Numbered from the stretch's first letter, positions 14,900 to 24,955 are shown. The stretch: 38,885 nucleotides of DNA from Acidimicrobiia bacterium (GCA_012959995.1 DUCC01000014.1:65439-104323), one strand, 5' to 3'. Program-made: numbers and translations. Notes: generated from the sequence alone by a model not told the origin.

Positions 14900-16104
14900 G
14901 TCGTACCAACTTTTACCAACGCATTGACCAAGAACTAGTCGATATCCGCCAAGAAGGCCTCTGGAAAACCGAACGCCCCATTACCTCGCCGCAAGGCGGA
15001 ACCGTTTCAGTTGCCCACGCCGGGCCGGTACTCAACCTCTGTGCTAACAACTACCTCGGGTTGGCCAGCCACCCCGACATTGAACAGGCCGCCGTTGAAG
15101 CCATAGCCAAATACGGGTTCGGCATGGCTTCGGTGCGTTTCATCTGCGGCACCTTGGACCTTCACCGAGAAGTTGAACACGACCTCGCCAACTATCTCGG
15201 GACCGAAGACACCATCTTGTTTGGCTCCTGTTTTGACGCCAACGGAGCCCTCTTTGAAGCCCTGCTAGGCCCCGACGATGCCATCATCTCCGACTCCCTC
15301 AATCACGCCTCAATAATTGACGGCATCCGCCTCAGCAAAGCCCGTCGCTACCGCTTTAATACTCGCGACCTCAACCATCTCGAAGAGCAACTCCAAAACG
15401 CAAAAACAGAAGGGACCGGCCAAACACTCATCGTCACCGACGGCGTTTTTTCAATGGATGGATACCTCGCCGACCTGGCCGGCATCTGCCAACTCGCTGA
15501 CCAATACCAGGCCCTCGTCATGGTTGACGACTGCCACGCCACCGGCCTCCTCGGCCCCGACGGACGCGGCACCCCTGCTCTGGCCGGGGTAGTAGACCGC
15601 ATAGACATTGTCAGCAGCACCCTCGGCAAAGCCCTAGGAGGCGGCATGGGCGGGTTTATCGCCGCCCGAAAAAACGTCACCGACCTCTTGCGCCAACGAG
15701 CCCGGCCCTACCTGTTTTCAAATGCTCTAGCCCCCGCGCTGCTCGGCGGCGCCCAAGCAGCGCTCACTCTGGTGCGCAACGGAGACCCACTGCGTCAACA
15801 ACTCCACGCCAATGCTCAACAGTTTCGTACCGCCATGACCAAAGCCGGTTTTACCCTCAGCGGGCAGGGCCACCCCATAATCCCCGTCATGATCGGTGAA
15901 GCTGCCCAAGCAGCAGCACTAGCCAACCACCTCTTCGAGCAAGGGGTTTACGTCACGGCATTTTCTTACCCAGTAGTCCCCCACGGAACGGCCCGCATAC
16001 GCACCCAGATGAACTCCGCTCATAGCAGCGCCGACATTGACCAAGTGGTCTCGGCTTTCGTCGATGCCGCTCAGCACCTCAAAATTTTGGCTCCTCCCGC
16101 ATGA
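14896..16104 (+). CDS. kbl: Glycine C-acetyltransferase (2-amino-3-ketobutyrate CoA ligase)
   Basis: A 402-residue alpha-oxoamine synthase family PLP enzyme that splits 2-amino-3-ketobutyrate with CoA into glycine and acetyl-CoA. Typical segments are [88 protein letters not shown] and the PLP-lysine [13 protein letters not shown] with K245. Length fits the E. coli enzyme (398). The Kbl assignment over other family members rests on its 4-base overlap with tdh, whose product is the Kbl substrate. Confidence 0.95.
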   Translation: MSRTNFYQRIDQELVDIRQEGLWKTERPITSPQGGTVSVAHAGPVLNLCANNYLGLASHPDIEQAAVEAIAKYGFGMASVRFICGTLDLHREVEHDLANYLGTEDTILFGSCFDANGALFEALLGPDDAIISDSLNHASIIDGIRLSKARRYRFNTRDLNHLEEQLQNAKTEGTGQTLIVTDGVFSMDGYLADLAGICQLADQYQALVMVDDCHATGLLGPDGRGTPALAGVVDRIDIVSSTLGKALGGGMGGFIAARKNVTDLLRQRARPYLFSNALAPALLGGAQAALTLVRNGDPLRQQLHANAQQFRTAMTKAGFTLSGQGHPIIPVMIGEAAQAAALANHLFEQGVYVTAFSYPVVPHGTARIRTQMNSAHSSADIDQVVSAFVDAAQHLKILAPPA

Positions 16105-17126
16105 AAGCTTTAGTAAAACTTCACTCCGAACCCGGGCTCTGGCTTCAAGAAGTGCCTAAACCTCAGCCAGAACCCCACGAGGTTTTAATAAAAGTCAACC
16201 TGGCCGCCATTTGCGGCACCGACCTCCATATTTTTCAATGGGACAACTGGGCGCAAGAAAACATTGACCCACCGGTCACCGTAGGCCACGAATTTGTGGG
16301 CACGATTGTAGAAACCGGCAACCAGGTAACGGGCCTCGCCATAGGCACCCGAGTAGTCGGCGAAGGACACATCGTGTGCGGAACCTGCCGCAACTGCCGG
16401 GCCGGCCGCAACCACTTCTGCCGGGCCACCCAAGGAGTTGGCATACACCGCAACGGGGGCTTCGCAGAATACGTGACTATTCCCGCCACCAACGCCTACC
16501 CCATACCCGACAGCATCTCCGACGAAACCGCCGCCATCTTGGACCCCCTTGGCAACGCAGTACACACCGCTCTCTCCTTTGACTTAGTAGGAGAAGACGT
16601 GCTCATCACCGGCGCCGGACCCATCGGCCAAATGGCCGCCGCAATATGTCGCCACGCCGGAGCCCGCCACATTGTCATCACCGACCTTCAAGACCGGCGC
16701 CTCCAAACCGCTCAACAAATGGGAGCTACCCGCACCGTCAACCCCACAAAAGAATCGCTGAGCGACGTCATGAGTGAACTCAACATGGCCGAAGGCTTTG
16801 ACATCGCTCTCGAAATGTCGGGCAGCCCGGCCGCCCTTGCTGACCTCATCAAACACACGGTGCATGGTGGACAAGTTGGCCTGCTGGGGCTCTTTAGCCA
16901 ATCAGCCACCATGGATCTCAACCAAATCATCTTCAAGGGCCTCACCATAAAGGGCATCTACGGGCGAGAAATGTTTGACACTTGGTACAAAGCAGTAGCC
17001 ATGCTCAACTCAGGTCTTGATGTATCCCCAGTCATCAGCCACCGTTTTGCCCTCACCGATTACCAAGAGGCTTTCGCCACCTTGCAATCAGGGGAAGCCA
17101 GCAAAATCATTTTAGAAATCGGGTAA
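16101..17126 (+). CDS. tdh: L-threonine 3-dehydrogenase
   Basis: A 341-residue zinc alcohol dehydrogenase family enzyme oxidising L-threonine to 2-amino-3-ketobutyrate with NAD. Catalytic zinc residues are visible as C38 in [15 protein letters not shown] and H63-E64 in VGHEFVG; the DLHIF..D.WA segment is diagnostic for TDH. The structural zinc cysteines appear in [15 protein letters not shown]. The Rossmann motif is [10 protein letters not shown]. Length equals that of E. coli TDH. Translationally coupled to kbl by ATGA. Its 3' end overlaps the convergent sulfatase gene by 15 bases. Confidence 0.96.
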   Translation: MKALVKLHSEPGLWLQEVPKPQPEPHEVLIKVNLAAICGTDLHIFQWDNWAQENIDPPVTVGHEFVGTIVETGNQVTGLAIGTRVVGEGHIVCGTCRNCRAGRNHFCRATQGVGIHRNGGFAEYVTIPATNAYPIPDSISDETAAILDPLGNAVHTALSFDLVGEDVLITGAGPIGQMAAAICRHAGARHIVITDLQDRRLQTAQQMGATRTVNPTKESLSDVMSELNMAEGFDIALEMSGSPAALADLIKHTVHGGQVGLLGLFSQSATMDLNQIIFKGLTIKGIYGREMFDTWYKAVAMLNSGLDVSPVISHRFALTDYQEAFATLQSGEASKIILEIG

Positions 17127-18590
17127 CTCGCCCTCGGGGTCCCTCAAGGTAATCATGCCTTTAGGAGTAGCCAGTCGATTCACCAGTTCGCTAAAAATAG
17201 GGGATGGGCGCCAAGCGGCCAAAGAAGCTTCCGCTTTACTCAACTCCAGGTGTTCAAGCAAAGGGCGCTGTTCGCCAGGGTCGACGGTCAAGTCAAAAAA
17301 TAGGTTGGGATACCCGCTAAAAGACACCAACTTTTGGCTGCGGGTGCGCTCCACCATCAGATGGCAGTCCTCCAACGGCAAGCCCAGGGTGCGAGCAAAC
17401 ACCCGAAAATCAAACTCCCAATGAACAGCGGTCCGCCAACCTTCAGCCCGACCTTTTTCTAAAAACGGGCGCAAGGAATGCCCCTGACACTGCTCAGGGA
17501 TAGGCAAGCCGGCGAGATCCAACAAGGTAGGCATCACATCAACGTTTTCGGTGAACTCCTCGACCACCAAGCCGGCTTGAGCATTTACCCCGGGCAAACG
17601 CAACAACAACGGGATATGAAAAGCCTGATCATGAAAACCCAACTTAGAAAACAACCCGTGATCACCCATCAACTCACCATGATCAGAAGTAATGGCCACC
17701 ACCGTGTGGTCCTCCACCGGTTGCAGAGCAGCCAACAAGCGGCCCATTTGATGATCAACCTCCGCCACCATGCCGTAATAAGTGGCCTGCACCTGGCGTC
17801 GCTCAAAATCATCCTCAACGGCCAAACCAAAATGCCAAGCAGACAACTCTTGAAGAAACGGGTGACTGTCATCACCCACCGGAATCACTTCAGGAACCTC
17901 CGCTGGATCATGCAAATCGTTATAAGGGGCCGGAACCGTCCACGGAGGATGCGGGCGCAAAATAGAAACATGGACGAACCAAGGCTCAGGTAAATCAGAC
18001 AAATGCTCAATAACCCGATCCACCACAAAAGCGGTTTCCGTTTCTTCCGCTTCAAAAACCGTGGGCGGCCAACTCGGCCCACGGCCCTCCGGCAAAAGCT
18101 CATCAATGGGATGCAAAAAACGCTCCCGGTCAGCAATGTCGTAGCCCTGCTGCTCTAACCAGAGGTACCAGTCGGCGCGATCATCATGTAAACCCAAAGC
18201 CACGGTAAAACCCGGGAGGTCTCCCTCGTAGTTTGACAAAAGCGGGTCGCCTTCAGGGACCGTGCGTGGATCAACCGTAGTATCGGTGTAACCAAACAGT
18301 TGTGGGTCGTAACCCCCCGCCCGAGCCTCTAAGGCCAAGTTAGTAAGACCAGCGTCCAACGGGGTGCCGTTAAAAACCACTCGATTGGTATGCAAATAAG
18401 TCCCCGTAAGGAGCGAAGCACGGCTCGGCCCACACGGGGTGGCTTGGGCATAATGAGCACCAAAATGAACCCCTTGAGCGGCAAAAGCATCCAAATGAGG
18501 AGTTTGCACCATGGGGTGACCAGCCGAACTTAAACAATCGCCTCGCCATTGATCTAGGGTCACCAAAAGAATGTTCGGTCGCTTAGCCAT
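17112..18590 (-). CDS. Type I sulfatase / phosphonate monoester hydrolase-like enzyme
   Basis: A 492-residue member of the alkaline phosphatase-like superfamily. Near the N-terminus is [11 protein letters not shown], the metal site, and [14 protein letters not shown] contains the C-x-P-S-R formylglycine motif with C53, so it needs a formylglycine-generating enzyme. Later metal ligands are in [22 protein letters not shown]. No signal peptide, so probably cytoplasmic. The CGPSR motif and DQWR metal site also fit phosphonate monoester hydrolases and choline-sulfatase relatives, so the substrate is open. It follows the doubled DUF1330-like gene by 23 bases on the same strand. Confidence 0.88.
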   Translation of the reverse strand: MAKRPNILLVTLDQWRGDCLSSAGHPMVQTPHLDAFAAQGVHFGAHYAQATPCGPSRASLLTGTYLHTNRVVFNGTPLDAGLTNLALEARAGGYDPQLFGYTDTTVDPRTVPEGDPLLSNYEGDLPGFTVALGLHDDRADWYLWLEQQGYDIADRERFLHPIDELLPEGRGPSWPPTVFEAEETETAFVVDRVIEHLSDLPEPWFVHVSILRPHPPWTVPAPYNDLHDPAEVPEVIPVGDDSHPFLQELSAWHFGLAVEDDFERRQVQATYYGMVAEVDHQMGRLLAALQPVEDHTVVAITSDHGELMGDHGLFSKLGFHDQAFHIPLLLRLPGVNAQAGLVVEEFTENVDVMPTLLDLAGLPIPEQCQGHSLRPFLEKGRAEGWRTAVHWEFDFRVFARTLGLPLEDCHLMVERTRSQKLVSFSGYPNLFFDLTVDPGEQRPLLEHLELSKAEASLAAWRPSPIFSELVNRLATPKGMITLRDPEGELPDF

Positions 18591-18613
18591 CTGCTTATTT
18601 TGACACAGTCCGC

Positions 18614-19432
18614 TTACCGGTGAACTGATTCAAATATCTGGTCAAAACGAGGCCGCAAAATCATGGTGTAAGTATCGGCAATAGCGGTCTCTCGGTGCTC
18701 TTTTTGAGCCACCAGTCGGTCAGGGTCAAACACCACCTCCATAAACGCTTTTTTGCTAGGAAAAGCATTAAAGCGAGCCTGATGCCAAGGCCGGCCGTCG
18801 CCCACCACCGTGCCTTCCACCCCAAACCAGCCAGAAATATTCAGGCCTTGCTCCGTAGCCACCGGGGATGCTCCATTCTGATATTTGACCATCTCATCAT
18901 CGGCTTGACCATCATGAAAACGAATCACATGCAACACCACTACCGAAGGGTCTTCTTCGGTCGGCGGGTTAGGTGCATCACTCCAGTTCGGGGTCACTAT
19001 TGAACCTTGCCTCAGCGTGGGGTCATCAATGGGTTGAAGCCCCAAGACGATGGTTTTTTCCATACCGGCTTCTTTGTGCACATGCTTTTCTTTAAAATCT
19101 GGCCGGTCCTGCATCTCAATAAAAGCCCGACGAGTGGGGTAACGAACAAGCGCTACCCGGTCCCATGTTGTTTCGTCACCCAAAAGTTGGGTCTCTACAT
19201 CAGCAAAAAAGACCACCTCGGCGCCCACCCCGGCCAACGCTTCAAAAGGAGAATAAAGATTGTCGGCTTTTTCTCCACTTATCTCTGTTTGGCGCCCATC
19301 GGCATATTCGGCCACCGGACGATACTTCATCAAGTTGAGCATCCACACCGGGCCATCTTCTGGACTGGGCGTAGTAGCCAATCGACGGGTGTAGTTGCTG
19401 TCGACTTGTCCGTAACTTGGATTTTCTGCCAT
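18614..19432 (-). CDS. Protein with two DUF1330-like ferredoxin-fold domains
   Basis: A 272-residue protein made of two halves of similar plan. The first (residues ~25-135) has VWMLNLMKYRPVAEYADG, then WDRVALVRYPTRRAFIEM; the second (~165-265) has VVVLHVIRFHDG and HQARFNAFPSKKAFMEVVFDPD. Both follow the DUF1330/dimeric alpha-beta barrel pattern: a first strand, a long helix, and a strand plus F-P-[ST]-x-[RK]-A-F motif. Function is unknown; related single-domain proteins dimerise, so this may be an internal dimer. ATG 19432 lies 6 bases after a TAGGGT box. The sulfatase follows it in the same transcription unit. Confidence 0.75.
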   Translation of the reverse strand: MAENPSYGQVDSNYTRRLATTPSPEDGPVWMLNLMKYRPVAEYADGRQTEISGEKADNLYSPFEALAGVGAEVVFFADVETQLLGDETTWDRVALVRYPTRRAFIEMQDRPDFKEKHVHKEAGMEKTIVLGLQPIDDPTLRQGSIVTPNWSDAPNPPTEEDPSVVVLHVIRFHDGQADDEMVKYQNGASPVATEQGLNISGWFGVEGTVVGDGRPWHQARFNAFPSKKAFMEVVFDPDRLVAQKEHRETAIADTYTMILRPRFDQIFESVHR

Positions 19433-19438
19433 AGGCCA

Positions 19439-19470
19439 ACCCTAGACAATCACTTCACGGCCACTAGAGT
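19439..19470. promoter_or_regulatory. Back-to-back leaderless promoters
   Basis: TAGGGT on the minus strand (19439-19444) ends 6 bases before ATG 19432, and TAGAGT on the plus strand (19465-19470) ends 7 bases before ATG 19478. TAGACA at 19443-19448 can serve as the plus-strand -35 with a 16-base spacer, so the two promoters overlap within about 32 bp. Confidence 0.5.
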
Positions 19471-19477
19471 CCGGCCG

Positions 19478-20377
19478 ATGAAACGCTTTTCTCTTCCTCG
19501 GTCGGGTCGCAACCTCGGATTATTAATGGCCGGAACCGGCATGTTTTTAGTTTCTACCGACTCACTGCTGGTACGGGTAGCGCAACCCTCAAGTGGTTGG
19601 ACCATTTCATTCATGGGCGGCGTGTGGTCAACCCCGATTATCGCTTTCATTGCCCGAAAAAAATATGGCAATCAACTAGTAAACGAAATCCGCAAACACG
19701 GGCGTTTGCTCGTGGTTACTGGCCTCTTAAGCGCCCTAAGCACCACCGCTTTCGTGATGGCCGTCACCCTGACCGCCGCAGCCAACGTGGTGGCTATCAT
19801 CGCCGCCGCACCCATTTTGGCTGCCGTCATTGCCCGCCTCGCCATTAACGAACACGCCAGCGCTCGTACCTGGCGATCAATTGGCCTCACCACAGTGGGC
19901 ATCGTGGTCATCGTCGGCGGAGCCATGGCTAAAGGAGGGGTCGGCGGGGATCTGCTGGCCCTGGTAGCTATTACCGGTTTCGCCGTGAACCTCACCATCT
20001 GGCGCCGCCACCCCAACCTCCCGCGTATTTTGGTAGTACTGGCAGCAGCAGTTTCTACCGCCCTCATCACGGCCATCCCCGCTCAGCCATTTTCCATGGA
20101 CGTTGAGACGCTATGGGCCACCTTAATCATGGGTGCTTTTTTTGGTCCGCTGGCCCGATTTTTGTTGGCCAGCGCCACCCAACATGCACCGGCCGCGGAA
20201 GTCAGCCTCTTTACCCCAGTCGAAACCGTCTGCGCTACCGCATGGGTATGGATTTTCTTCGATGAACCGCCAACCACCACCACGGTGCTCGGTGCATTGG
20301 TTGTTATCGCGGCCGTCACCTACGGCATCACCGGCCCCGCCGCCGAAATGGCGCCCGAACCAAACCCCCACCCCTAA
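19478..20377 (+). CDS. DMT superfamily (EamA-type) transporter
   Basis: A 299-residue integral membrane protein with about ten hydrophobic segments in two halves, the layout of drug/metabolite transporters with two EamA domains. Visible are the early SWTPIIAF-like region (GGVWSTPIIAFIARKK), the half-end pattern AANVVAIIAAAPILAAVIARLAINE and its second-half counterpart PAAEVSLFTPVETVCATAWVWIFFDEPP. These two paralogous ends mark the internal duplication. Substrate cannot be predicted. ATG 19478 is chosen because it starts the transporter and follows a -10 box by 7 bases; the open frame upstream runs antisense through the neighbouring gene. A tandem repeat begins 5 bases after its stop. Confidence 0.88.
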   Translation: MKRFSLPRSGRNLGLLMAGTGMFLVSTDSLLVRVAQPSSGWTISFMGGVWSTPIIAFIARKKYGNQLVNEIRKHGRLLVVTGLLSALSTTAFVMAVTLTAAANVVAIIAAAPILAAVIARLAINEHASARTWRSIGLTTVGIVVIVGGAMAKGGVGGDLLALVAITGFAVNLTIWRRHPNLPRILVVLAAAVSTALITAIPAQPFSMDVETLWATLIMGAFFGPLARFLLASATQHAPAAEVSLFTPVETVCATAWVWIFFDEPPTTTTVLGALVVIAAVTYGITGPAAEMAPEPNPHP

Positions 20378-20381
20378 ACCC

Positions 20382-20471
20382 AACTTCAGAAATCCAAACT
20401 TCAGAAATCCAAACTTCAGAAATCCAAACTTCAGAAATCCAAACTTCAGAAATCCAAACTTCAGAAATCAA
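20382..20471. repeat. Tandem repeat, 15-bp unit, about 6 copies
   Basis: The unit AACTTCAGAAATCCA is repeated without interruption from 20382, with five perfect copies and a sixth (20457-20471) changed in the last two bases region. It sits directly after the transporter stop codon and ends at the start of a 33-bp palindrome. The unit length is a multiple of three, so frames stay open through it, but nothing suggests it is translated. Confidence 0.95.
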
Positions 20472-20501
20472 GACACGTGGGGTCAGACCCCACGTGTCTT
20501 G
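20469..20501. terminator. 33-bp palindrome, probable bidirectional terminator or REP-like element
   Basis: Arms of 16 bases (CAAGACACGTGGGGTC and its complement) flank a single A at 20485, giving a nearly perfect palindrome whose core is GGGGTCAGACCCC. It separates the converging transporter gene and the minus-strand 100-residue gene, so a bidirectional terminator is the simplest reading. There is no long T-run on either side. A core of this kind also occurs in interspersed repeats of other bacteria, from memory. Confidence 0.65.
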
Positions 20502-20535
20502 GTTTCGTTAGAGCTTTGATCAAATACGGGGAGGG

Positions 20536-20838
20536 TTAAACAGTGCCGCGAGACAAATGGCGGGTGAGAGCGTCTCGAGCAGACGACCCTGGAGCCTGTT
20601 CCAAAAGACGAGCCACCGTTTCGCGGCGACCCATAACCGACAACAAGTCGGTAGCTAAAGTGTCGGCCAAACAAAGCAAGTCAAGGCGTGACCCCTCGGT
20701 AAGCGGATCAGCGATCAAACCATCAACCACCGGGCCGCAAGCCAACTCGGCTCGCACCAACTTCAATGCAGCATCTTCAAGTTCATCTAAAGCATCTAAA
20801 GCCCGCAACACATTGGTGGCCTGATCGTCGCTTAACAC
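20536..20838 (-). CDS. Hypothetical 100-residue helical protein
   Basis: I do not recognise this family. The 100 residues are rich in Ala, Leu and Asp, with predicted helices at about 3-30 (DQATNVLRALDALDELEDAALK), 50-70 (LDLLCLADTLATDLLSVM) and 72-95, and no membrane segment or metal motif. GTG 20838 starts it; there is no clear ribosome binding site. It faces a MazG-like gene head to head across 71 bp and converges on the palindrome at 20469. Coding is supported by the clean frame and by lack of any better gene in the interval. Confidence 0.5.
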   Translation of the reverse strand: MLSDDQATNVLRALDALDELEDAALKLVRAELACGPVVDGLIADPLTEGSRLDLLCLADTLATDLLSVMGRRETVARLLEQAPGSSARDALTRHLSRGTV

Positions 20839-20909
20839 CTACAAAGTTTGGACCATCAGCGCCCTTTAAACAGGGATACTTCCCGACTTATGCGCTACGG
20901 TCGCTTCTT

Positions 20910-21161
20910 GTGGAACTCCAACAATTACAAGACCTCATGGAAAACCTTTACGGCGAAGCCGACAGAGATCGCGGCTTAGCCCCCACGGTGGCCTGGCTAT
21001 GTGAAGAAGTCGGCGAATTGGCCCAAGCAGTGCGCAAAGGAACCCCCGAACAACAACTCCACGAACTGGGCGACGTGTTGGCCTGGGTCGCCAGTTTGGC
21101 CAACCAACTTGACCTCTCCTTAGAAGAAGCCCTCCAACGCTACGTCACCAACCCCCCATAA
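20910..21161 (+). CDS. MazG-like nucleotide pyrophosphohydrolase
   Basis: An 83-residue single MazG domain. The metal-binding pattern is visible as TVAWLCEEVGELAQAVRKG (E-E-x-x-E) and ELGDVLAWVASLAN (E-x-x-D), with a helix between. Such all-alpha enzymes hydrolyse NTPs to NMP and pyrophosphate, often acting as house-cleaning of damaged nucleotides. GTG 20910 is chosen because it begins the domain and lies 8 bases after TACGGT; upstream open frame overlaps the divergent gene. The specific nucleotide is unknown. Confidence 0.82.
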   Translation: MELQQLQDLMENLYGEADRDRGLAPTVAWLCEEVGELAQAVRKGTPEQQLHELGDVLAWVASLANQLDLSLEEALQRYVTNPP

Positions 21162-21162
21162 A

Positions 21163-21210
21163 CCCAAAAAGGCCGTTACATGAGGACTGTCCCCAGGTAA
21201 CGGACTTTTG
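21163..21210. terminator. Bidirectional terminator between mazG-like gene and asd
   Basis: CCGTTAC (21173-21179) pairs with GTAACGG (21197-21203); inside lies a smaller GGAC-T-GTCC palindrome (21184-21192). A run of A (CCCAAAAAGG) precedes and CTTTTGG follows, which extends the stem and gives a U-tract in both directions between the converging genes. Confidence 0.75.
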
Positions 21211-21212
21211 GA

Positions 21213-22283
<1,071 letters not shown>

Positions 22284-22306
22284 TCACCGAAAACATTATT
22301 TCGTTA

Positions 22307-23662
22307 CTACTCAATAACCAGCCCAGCAACCGCCGCCAACAAAGGCTGCGCTCCACAACTCTCCTCGGTCCACTCAACCAAAGTGGCTGCCGACGCCGAC
22401 AAAGTAACGAGATCCGTTTCCGCAAAATCAAAAAGAGCAGCCGCGAGCCAACCCTCCACTTCCACCAAATCGGCTTCCTGGGCTTGGCCGCTGTTTACCG
22501 TTTGCACAAGATGCGTATAAAGAGCCGCCACCTGTTGAGCGGCCACCTCAAGTTCTTCAGGCACCTCAGCCGCTACCCACTGCAACAATTTTTCCGTAGC
22601 CACCACCGACGCTGCCAACAACGCACCGCTAACTTCCTCATTTTCTAAACCAACCGCGCTAATCGCTGAAGACGCAGTTAGCGACTCTTGGCGTAGACCC
22701 GTACAAAACCATAAAGGAACGTCAGGCAGTGGGGCTTGAGAGGCCTCCACCAGCGGGGCAGATTCAAGTAACTCGTCAAAAACAGAAAACACCACCTTGA
22801 CCGTTTTGCCACAATCAGCCAACAAATACTCCTGCAGCTCCGTACTCGACTGTTGTAAAGATTCACGCTGCGCAGAGACGCTTAAACCAAAATCGCTTAG
22901 CCCCGTTAAAACAGCCAAATCAGCAGCATTGTTTTGGGCCGCCTGAGCAAAAAGAACCGCCCCTCTTTGGCTGCTTTCTGCCAGAACCTGTGCACCCCCC
23001 GACCAAGGGTCATCCAAAGCCGGGGCCAAAAGTAAAAACCCGCGAGCCGCGGCAAAGAGTTGCCCCGACAACAAAAGTGCCCCTTCGTTTTCTGCACCCT
23101 GCAACGTTTCTAACGTCACCTCAGTAGCCGCCTGGGTCACCGCTTGGCACACCGAAGAAAGCTCCCCACCTATCTCAGCCAACAAGTCCTCTACCAGAGT
23201 GCAGCGCACCAAATTAGTGAGCAAAGAATCATCCAACTGCCCCACCGAGACCTCTCCGTCGCCCGAAGAAACCAAACCCGCTACCAACAACGTTTCTAAC
23301 GAAGCAGGCTCGATTCCTTCTAAGAAACACTGCGGCTCGACCTCAAGATCTGCAGCCCCGGCCAGAAAAACCGTAGGCACCAAAGCACAGGTACTTAATG
23401 CATCCACCACCAGCGAAGCCTGCGCCGGAGTCGGCCCATCTTGGCCTAAACGAATAACTGTTTCTGGTGTTTCTGAAACCAACAAAGCATCCGCCAAACA
23501 CCCCAACTCGTCGAACGAGAGGCTGCCCACTATTGGAGTACTGTCCGAAAGATCGCCAGCAAACTGATCACGTAACGCCTCAGGGTTTAGCTCCGGGTCG
23601 GAACTTCCACAAGCGCCCGCCACCAAGGCCAACGAAACAACAACAGTAAAAAAGCGGCGCAT
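22307..23662 (-). CDS. Cysteine-containing lipoprotein of unknown function
   Basis: A 451-residue exported lipoprotein: a short basic N-terminus, hydrophobic stretch and lipobox LVAGAC within the first 20 residues. The mature protein is acidic and almost entirely helical, with cysteines in pairs about 35-45 residues apart (for example GCLADALL...LSTCALV and PQCFLEGI...LVRCTLV), suggesting repeated disulfide-closed helical hairpins. I recognise no enzyme family. It lies between asd and lysC with its own predicted promoter (TACGCT ending 6 bases before ATG), so the sandwich may be incidental rather than functional. Confidence 0.75.
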   Translation of the reverse strand: MRRFFTVVVSLALVAGACGSSDPELNPEALRDQFAGDLSDSTPIVGSLSFDELGCLADALLVSETPETVIRLGQDGPTPAQASLVVDALSTCALVPTVFLAGAADLEVEPQCFLEGIEPASLETLLVAGLVSSGDGEVSVGQLDDSLLTNLVRCTLVEDLLAEIGGELSSVCQAVTQAATEVTLETLQGAENEGALLLSGQLFAAARGFLLLAPALDDPWSGGAQVLAESSQRGAVLFAQAAQNNAADLAVLTGLSDFGLSVSAQRESLQQSSTELQEYLLADCGKTVKVVFSVFDELLESAPLVEASQAPLPDVPLWFCTGLRQESLTASSAISAVGLENEEVSGALLAASVVATEKLLQWVAAEVPEELEVAAQQVAALYTHLVQTVNSGQAQEADLVEVEGWLAAALFDFAETDLVTLSASAATLVEWTEESCGAQPLLAAVAGLVIE

Positions 23663-23706
23663 AAGAGAAGCGTAGAGCCCAAACGGTCTTCCGTCCGGGC
23701 AGGGAA

Positions 23707-24924
23707 CTAAACGACTGACAAGCCGAACGCTTCATGGAGAGCACGAACCGCATCCTCAACCCGCGCTTGTTCAACCACGCAACTCACCCGAATAGCCGAA
23801 GTGGAAATCATGGCAATATTGATTTCCTCGGCCGCCAGAACCTCAAACATGGTGGCCGCCACCCCAGGGTTAGACCGCATACCGGCACCCACCACGCTCA
23901 CCCGAGCAATAGCGGAATCCACCAAAATCTCCGAAGCGCCTAACTCGGTAACCAACGCCGCAGCGATTTCTTGAGTCTTTGCTAAATCTTCATGAGGGAC
24001 AGTAAAGGAAATATCGGTTACCCCCTGGGCCGACACGTTTTGCACGATCATGTCCACGTTTACTTCAAGATCGGACAAAGACCGAAACACTCGGGCCGCT
24101 ACCCCGGGGTGGTCGGGCAAACCGGCCAAAGTCATTTTTGCTTCCGACATGTCATGGGTGACTGCCGAAACGATTGCTTGTTCCATTTCTGGTTCCTCCT
24201 CAGTTACCCACGTTCCCTCTTGCCAAGTGAACGCAGATCGCACGTGTAATCGCACCCCATGGGTACGAGCATATTCAACCGACCGCATCGCAGGTTTTGG
24301 ACAACCCGTTGCCGTCATTTCTAATAATTCGTCAAATGATACTGTTGGCATCTTACGAGCCGTAGAAACAACACGAGGGTCGGTGGTAAACACTCCGGTC
24401 ACATCGGTATAAATCTCGCAGGCCTCGGCACCCAAAGCGTGGGCCAAAGCCACTGCCGTGGTATCTGACCCGCCACGCCCTAAAAACGTTACATCGTTAT
24501 CGGTCGAGACCCCTTGTGACCCACCGACCACCGCTACCCGGCCGTCATCTAATGCATCTTGAATTCGGTCAGGGCGAACCTCTAAAATTTTAGCATTGGT
24601 ATGGGTGGTGTCGGTCAAAAACCCGGCCTGGCTTCCGGTAAATGAATCGGCCGGTACACCCAGATCATGCAAAGCCATGCACATTAACGCCGTGGCTTTA
24701 CGTTCACCAGCAGTAATCAACATGTCCATTTCACGGCCCGGATGGGTAGAAGACACATCTTTGGCCAGTCGCAACAGGTCGTCGGTTTCTCTCCCCATGG
24801 CCGAAACCACCATGACCACTTGGTTTCCTCGCCGTACCGTGCGCGCCACATGGTCGGCTACCGCTCGAATACGGTCGGCGTCGCCAACGGAAGTACCGCC
24901 AAATTTTTGGACCAAAAGAGCCAT
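23707..24924 (-). CDS. lysC: Aspartate kinase
   Basis: A 405-residue aspartokinase phosphorylating aspartate, the first step to lysine, threonine and methionine. N-terminal motif VQKFGGTSVGDADRI, then TAGERKATALMC, FLGRGGSDTTAVALAHALGAEACEIYTDV, and two C-terminal ACT domains (~265-400) that normally bind feedback inhibitors, with VSVVGAGMRSNPGVAATMFEVLAAEEINIAMISTS-type sequence. Length and order match actinobacterial LysC. A TAACGT box ends 6 bases before ATG 24924, so the mRNA may be leaderless. An inverted repeat lies further upstream (24956-24977). Confidence 0.96.
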   Translation of the reverse strand: MALLVQKFGGTSVGDADRIRAVADHVARTVRRGNQVVMVVSAMGRETDDLLRLAKDVSSTHPGREMDMLITAGERKATALMCMALHDLGVPADSFTGSQAGFLTDTTHTNAKILEVRPDRIQDALDDGRVAVVGGSQGVSTDNDVTFLGRGGSDTTAVALAHALGAEACEIYTDVTGVFTTDPRVVSTARKMPTVSFDELLEMTATGCPKPAMRSVEYARTHGVRLHVRSAFTWQEGTWVTEEEPEMEQAIVSAVTHDMSEAKMTLAGLPDHPGVAARVFRSLSDLEVNVDMIVQNVSAQGVTDISFTVPHEDLAKTQEIAAALVTELGASEILVDSAIARVSVVGAGMRSNPGVAATMFEVLAAEEINIAMISTSAIRVSCVVEQARVEDAVRALHEAFGLSVV

Positions 24925-24955
24925 TCCCCCACGTTACCGTTTCGCAGCAAGGAGA

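Noticed and set aside
19007-19477. Upstream extension of the DMT transporter frame
   Set aside because: It runs antisense through the DUF1330-like gene and has no transporter homology; the -10 box and family start fit ATG 19478.
20382-20471. CRISPR array or repeat protein (frames read as repeated NFRNP)
   Set aside because: The units are 15 bp, directly adjacent and without spacers; the repeat lies after a stop codon and has no independent start signals.
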